This document shows, piece by piece, positions 61,035-64,000 of a DNA stretch of 64,000 bases. The stretch's first letter is position 1, and each line of letters starts with the position of its first letter. The notes under the pieces were generated by a model. It saw only the letters and a list, made by a program, of their open reading frames with translations, ran no database searches and had not been told where the DNA came from. Source of the stretch: Sternotherus odoratus (taxonomy: Eukaryota > Chordata > Testudines > Kinosternidae). Location of the stretch: NCBI GenBank assembly GCA_032164245.1, contig JAVMKO010000003.1:95720054-95784053 (forward strand), read 5' to 3'. The translations under genes and the position numbers were made by a program.

Positions 61035-61170
61035 CTTAATTCTGCTTCTTATTTTTCCTTATCTGTAATACTGGGATGAAGAGACATATCCCATTTTGTC
61101 AAATGCTTAGAGGTATGTAGTTGAAAAAGCTAAGTAAATGGTATGTGGTGATGATGTTAATATTCATGAA
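61035..61170 (+). repeat. MIR-like 3' tail, diverged
   Basis: Words TAATTCTGCTTCTTA, TTCCTTATCTGTAATACTGG, GATGAAGAG and CAAATGCTTAGAGG follow the order of the MIR 3' half. The copy is short and strongly diverged. Confidence 0.5.
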
Positions 61171-61911
61171 TTAAATTTGCATCTTTCTTTGCTTTTTTAA
61201 AGTTTGATGTGATGTAAGTAATGCCACTACAATTCACTGGGCTTTAGATCCCAATGGGAAATGAGTAGGTTGCCAATGAGGTGAACCATTTAGCAGCAAA
61301 ACTTTCCTAATTTGGTAACAGTAGCCAGTAAATTAACACATAAATACATGTGGCCACAATTTTCAGACATACCGAGCAGCATAACTCCAAATCGGGCCAA
61401 TAGAGAACTGAATCCTGGGTTTCTTTTCCCTCTAAATTCACATCTAAATGTAACCTTGAATGAGATAATGTGAATAGGAGATGCTGGGTACTCTCTTTTC
61501 CCTATGATGGTAGCAAATTATTCCACCTTTCAGTGTTGCCTTCATGCATGGTGATTGAACAACCTAGTGTGGGTTGATTCCATTGATGTGGTATCCGTAC
61601 ATCCTTGCTGGTACTAACCTATATGCTTTTGTCATTGATATTTCATAATGTTCCTTCACTATCATCTGCATTTCAAAGCCATGGCCCCTCCTAGCTCACC
61701 TACCCACTCAAGCATGTACTTTTCTTTTCCCTCCTGCTCCTGAAAATTGAATTTTATCAAAAGTCTTGTCTTGGTCTCACCTCCCATCACACCAAAAAGT
61801 TCCTTGTTTCTTTGTTTTTAAATTATTATTATTATTGTAACTCAGAGTTTCTCCACTAAACAAGGGAAGGGACAAATACCTGTTTGGGGAGTTTTATAGT
61901 AACAGCTAGCT

Positions 61912-61942
61912 AAAACACACACAAACACACACACGCACACAC
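61912..61942. repeat. (CA)n microsatellite, interrupted
   Basis: ACACACAAACACACACACGC, then further CA units, make up about 30 bases of interrupted CA dinucleotide repeat. Confidence 0.85.
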
Positions 61943-62177
61943 CCCTTTAAATGCCAGTTTAAGGCTTTTGTAACCAGCATCCTGATCTCATACAATTTTG
62001 TTGTGGTTTAAGTTATTACTCACTGATGAGATTCTGTCAGAGCACAGCAAGCAATTACTTTTTTATTTTTCTTTCCTATCTTTCTCTCTCCCAATTCACA
62101 ACCTCCCCTGATGGCAGATTACAGCTTCATTTCTCCAAGGAAGCTCATAATGTGGCGAGGGGGAAAATCCATAACAA

Positions 62178-62218
62178 AAGTGTGTGTTTGTGTGTGTGTG
62201 AGAGAGAGAGAGAGCGAG
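62178..62218. repeat. Compound microsatellite (TG)n(AG)n
   Basis: GTGTGTTTGTGTGTGTGTG is followed by about eight AG units. It accounts for the CVCVCERERER-like end of the open frame at 62026-62229, which is not a gene. Confidence 0.9.
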
Positions 62219-64000
62219 CACATGAGTGAGTGTAAATCCTCCAGGGAAAATGTGTTTGTAGATCTCACTCCTGAATTACTCTCATTATAATAACCCATTT
62301 GGTGTCAGAGTATGACAGATTATAAGTGTTTATGGCTAGTCCCTGCTCAAGACAGATTTAAATAAAATACTTCTGGCTATTGTGCAGGTCAATGTGTTTA
62401 AATAACAACCCCCCAAATCATACTTTGACATTTAAAAGAGAGAGGAAATATTGTCATGAGGCAGACCTAGCACAGATAAGCGCAAGGCAATTTGGTCAGT
62501 ACACTGTGATTTGTGAGTACAGTCTAACATACTCATTTTCACAGCTTGTAATCAAATAGCCACCTTAGCAATGTGTCAGCATTAAAAAAAATACTTCTTT
62601 TCAAAATGTTTACACAAATTATCCCCCTGAGAAGCTACAGTGCATTCTCTGCAAAAACCAATGTAGGTTAAAGATCGGAGTAAATATATGCCTAAAGACC
62701 TACAGATAATGAGAGAACCTAATCCCCACACATATACCACAAAGGTCAAACTCTGACATGTTTCCTTGTGAGAAGTAAGGGTTTACTTTTGTTCTTGTGA
62801 GAAGCGTAAACGCCTTTTTATCATTATGAATAGCTAATCCTGACCCACCTCTGGAATTTCCTGGTATTGTGCCTGGTGTTTCTGATATTCATTTCGCAAT
62901 TAGTCATCTGTCCCAACCTGAGGAAGATGACCGCAAAGAGTACTTGACATGAGATGAATGAACATTTAATAGGTACTAAACCAATAGACCAGTCAGCATT
63001 CCATGAAGTAGTTCAGTGCTATGAAGCGGCTTCACTATAAGCGCTAGAAATGGCTCACTAACCTACTGGTGATTTCAGGCTCAGTTAAGTAATGGCACCT
63101 CAGTTTCAGGGACAGAATTCTTGCTCAGATAGCAGTGACTTCTATTATGCTGTGGACTCCTGGTATTGTCAGTATATTTTCTGTAATCTCTGTTCTTTCA
63201 TAAGATTACCTTGTTTTGCTTCGTTATAATGACCAAATCTAGCATTGCAACCCCTCTTTTCTAATGTAGGGATCAGTACTTCAACTCAGAACGCACCGTG
63301 AAATGAGAGCTCCGCTACTGAGGCCACCCCATGGTTGCTCTTTTTTACATTGATAAGGGGTTAAGTACCAACCAGTTCTTAGACTGATTGCAAGTGAAAG
63401 AGAAATACCCCTAACTTTGTTAAAGAGCACTGCAAATGTGGACGTATTGAAGTAGACTAACTTCAGCTAGGCGCTGAGATCACCCACCCTTTAAATAGTG
63501 TGTCCAAACATTTCTTACATTCAGGTTTTTGTAAAAACTTTTGTAAGAGTTTTTGTGCTTCCCTGCTGATGTTTATATGGGCTTCTCAGCAAGGGAGAGT
63601 GATTGAGCCTCACAATAACAGCACTAAACTCTCTGAGATCATTCCTCCCCCCCATCTGTGCACACTCCTGCCTGCTTCCACTTCTGCAGCAGCATTGAGG
63701 TAAGGCCTTAAAGGAGCTAAGCTCTATCCCCAGGTCTGCAAAGTGGCCCCAAGGAGTGAGAAATACTCTGTAAGAGACTGGTAACTGAAAAAAGGGACTC
63801 TTGCCCCCTAGATTATCCCGCAACTAGGGTTCAATGGTGCTTGCCTCCATGCAGGGCCTGGGAAAAGAGGAAGAGGGTCTTTCCCAAACCTCCAGGTTTC
63901 AGTTGTTCCCTGGCCTTGTGATAGGTGCTTGGGGAGTGAAGAAAGAGGGTTCATCTGGGCATCCCCAGACCTTGTTGCTTACCTGCTCCATACAGGGATC

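Larger units (their letters stand above)
47898..64000 (+). other. ARID1B: Start of an ARID1B intron that continues past the window end
   Basis: After the donor GTAGGT no further ARID1B coding segment was found through 64000. Recognised items are listed separately: the DIRS copy (50750-54822) with nested LTR (52179-52733), a second LTR (57943-58628), a SINE-like repeat (59341-59465), a degenerate repeat (59940-60190), a MIR-like tail (61035-61170) and two simple repeats near 61912 and 62180. 47900-50740, 54830-57930, 58640-59330, 60200-61030, 61180-61900 and 62230-64000 hold no gene or element that I can name. Confidence 0.8.

Noticed and set aside
61912..62218. CRISPR-like or regulated tandem array
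   Set aside because: Only dinucleotide microsatellites; there are no spaced direct repeats and the genome is vertebrate.
47898..64000. A sixth ARID1B exon (expected peptide near GSFPGMNQSG)
   Set aside because: No segment with that translation and flanking splice sites was seen; it presumably lies beyond the window.

Overview
This looks like a piece of a non-avian sauropsid nuclear genome, most likely a turtle. Short split coding exons with GT/AG borders sit in long AT-rich introns. The introns carry CR1 LINE 3' ends, DIRS-type retrotransposon remains, MIR-like SINEs and many short hAT, Harbinger and Tigger-like MITEs, a mix I associate with turtles. The organism call rests on remembered repeat types and not on any search.

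The only host gene I can support is ARID1B, on the plus strand. ARID1B is a subunit of the canonical BAF (SWI/SNF) chromatin-remodelling complex. Five internal exons are visible: 1076-1319, 20391-20480, 36204-36383, 45391-45718 and 47769-47897. Their phases chain exactly (0-1, 1-1, 1-1, 1-2, 2-2). Together they encode the Ser/Pro/Gln/Gly/Met-rich, probably disordered segment that precedes the ARID DNA-binding domain. Neither the first exon, the ARID domain nor the 3' end lies in the window.

Layout: 1-1075 is the end of an upstream intron, largely one GC-rich repeat. 1320-20390 is a 19 kb intron with a Tigger-like MITE, an internally deleted DIRS copy, two hAT or Harbinger MITEs with target duplications, a short CR1 tail and SINE-like pieces. 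20481-36203 has two CR1 fragments (one with a recognisable but broken reverse transcriptase), a DIRS-type RT fragment next to an inverted SINE pair, and a 39-nt candidate microexon. 36384-45390 has a MIR-like SINE and two hAT elements, one of them GC-rich. 45719-47768 is short. From 47898 on lies an intron that runs past the window end; it holds a second DIRS copy split by a nested LTR, another LTR of the same family, and a turtle-type interspersed repeat.

I found no RNA gene, CRISPR array, operon or novel multi-gene system. The most worthwhile leads are the candidate microexon at 35124-35162, a possible frame-compatible exon at 17683-17780, the cassette-type exon at 47769-47897, and two LTRs of one family that both appear to have used the 5-bp target AGCAC. 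All repeat family names come from pattern recognition without alignment.
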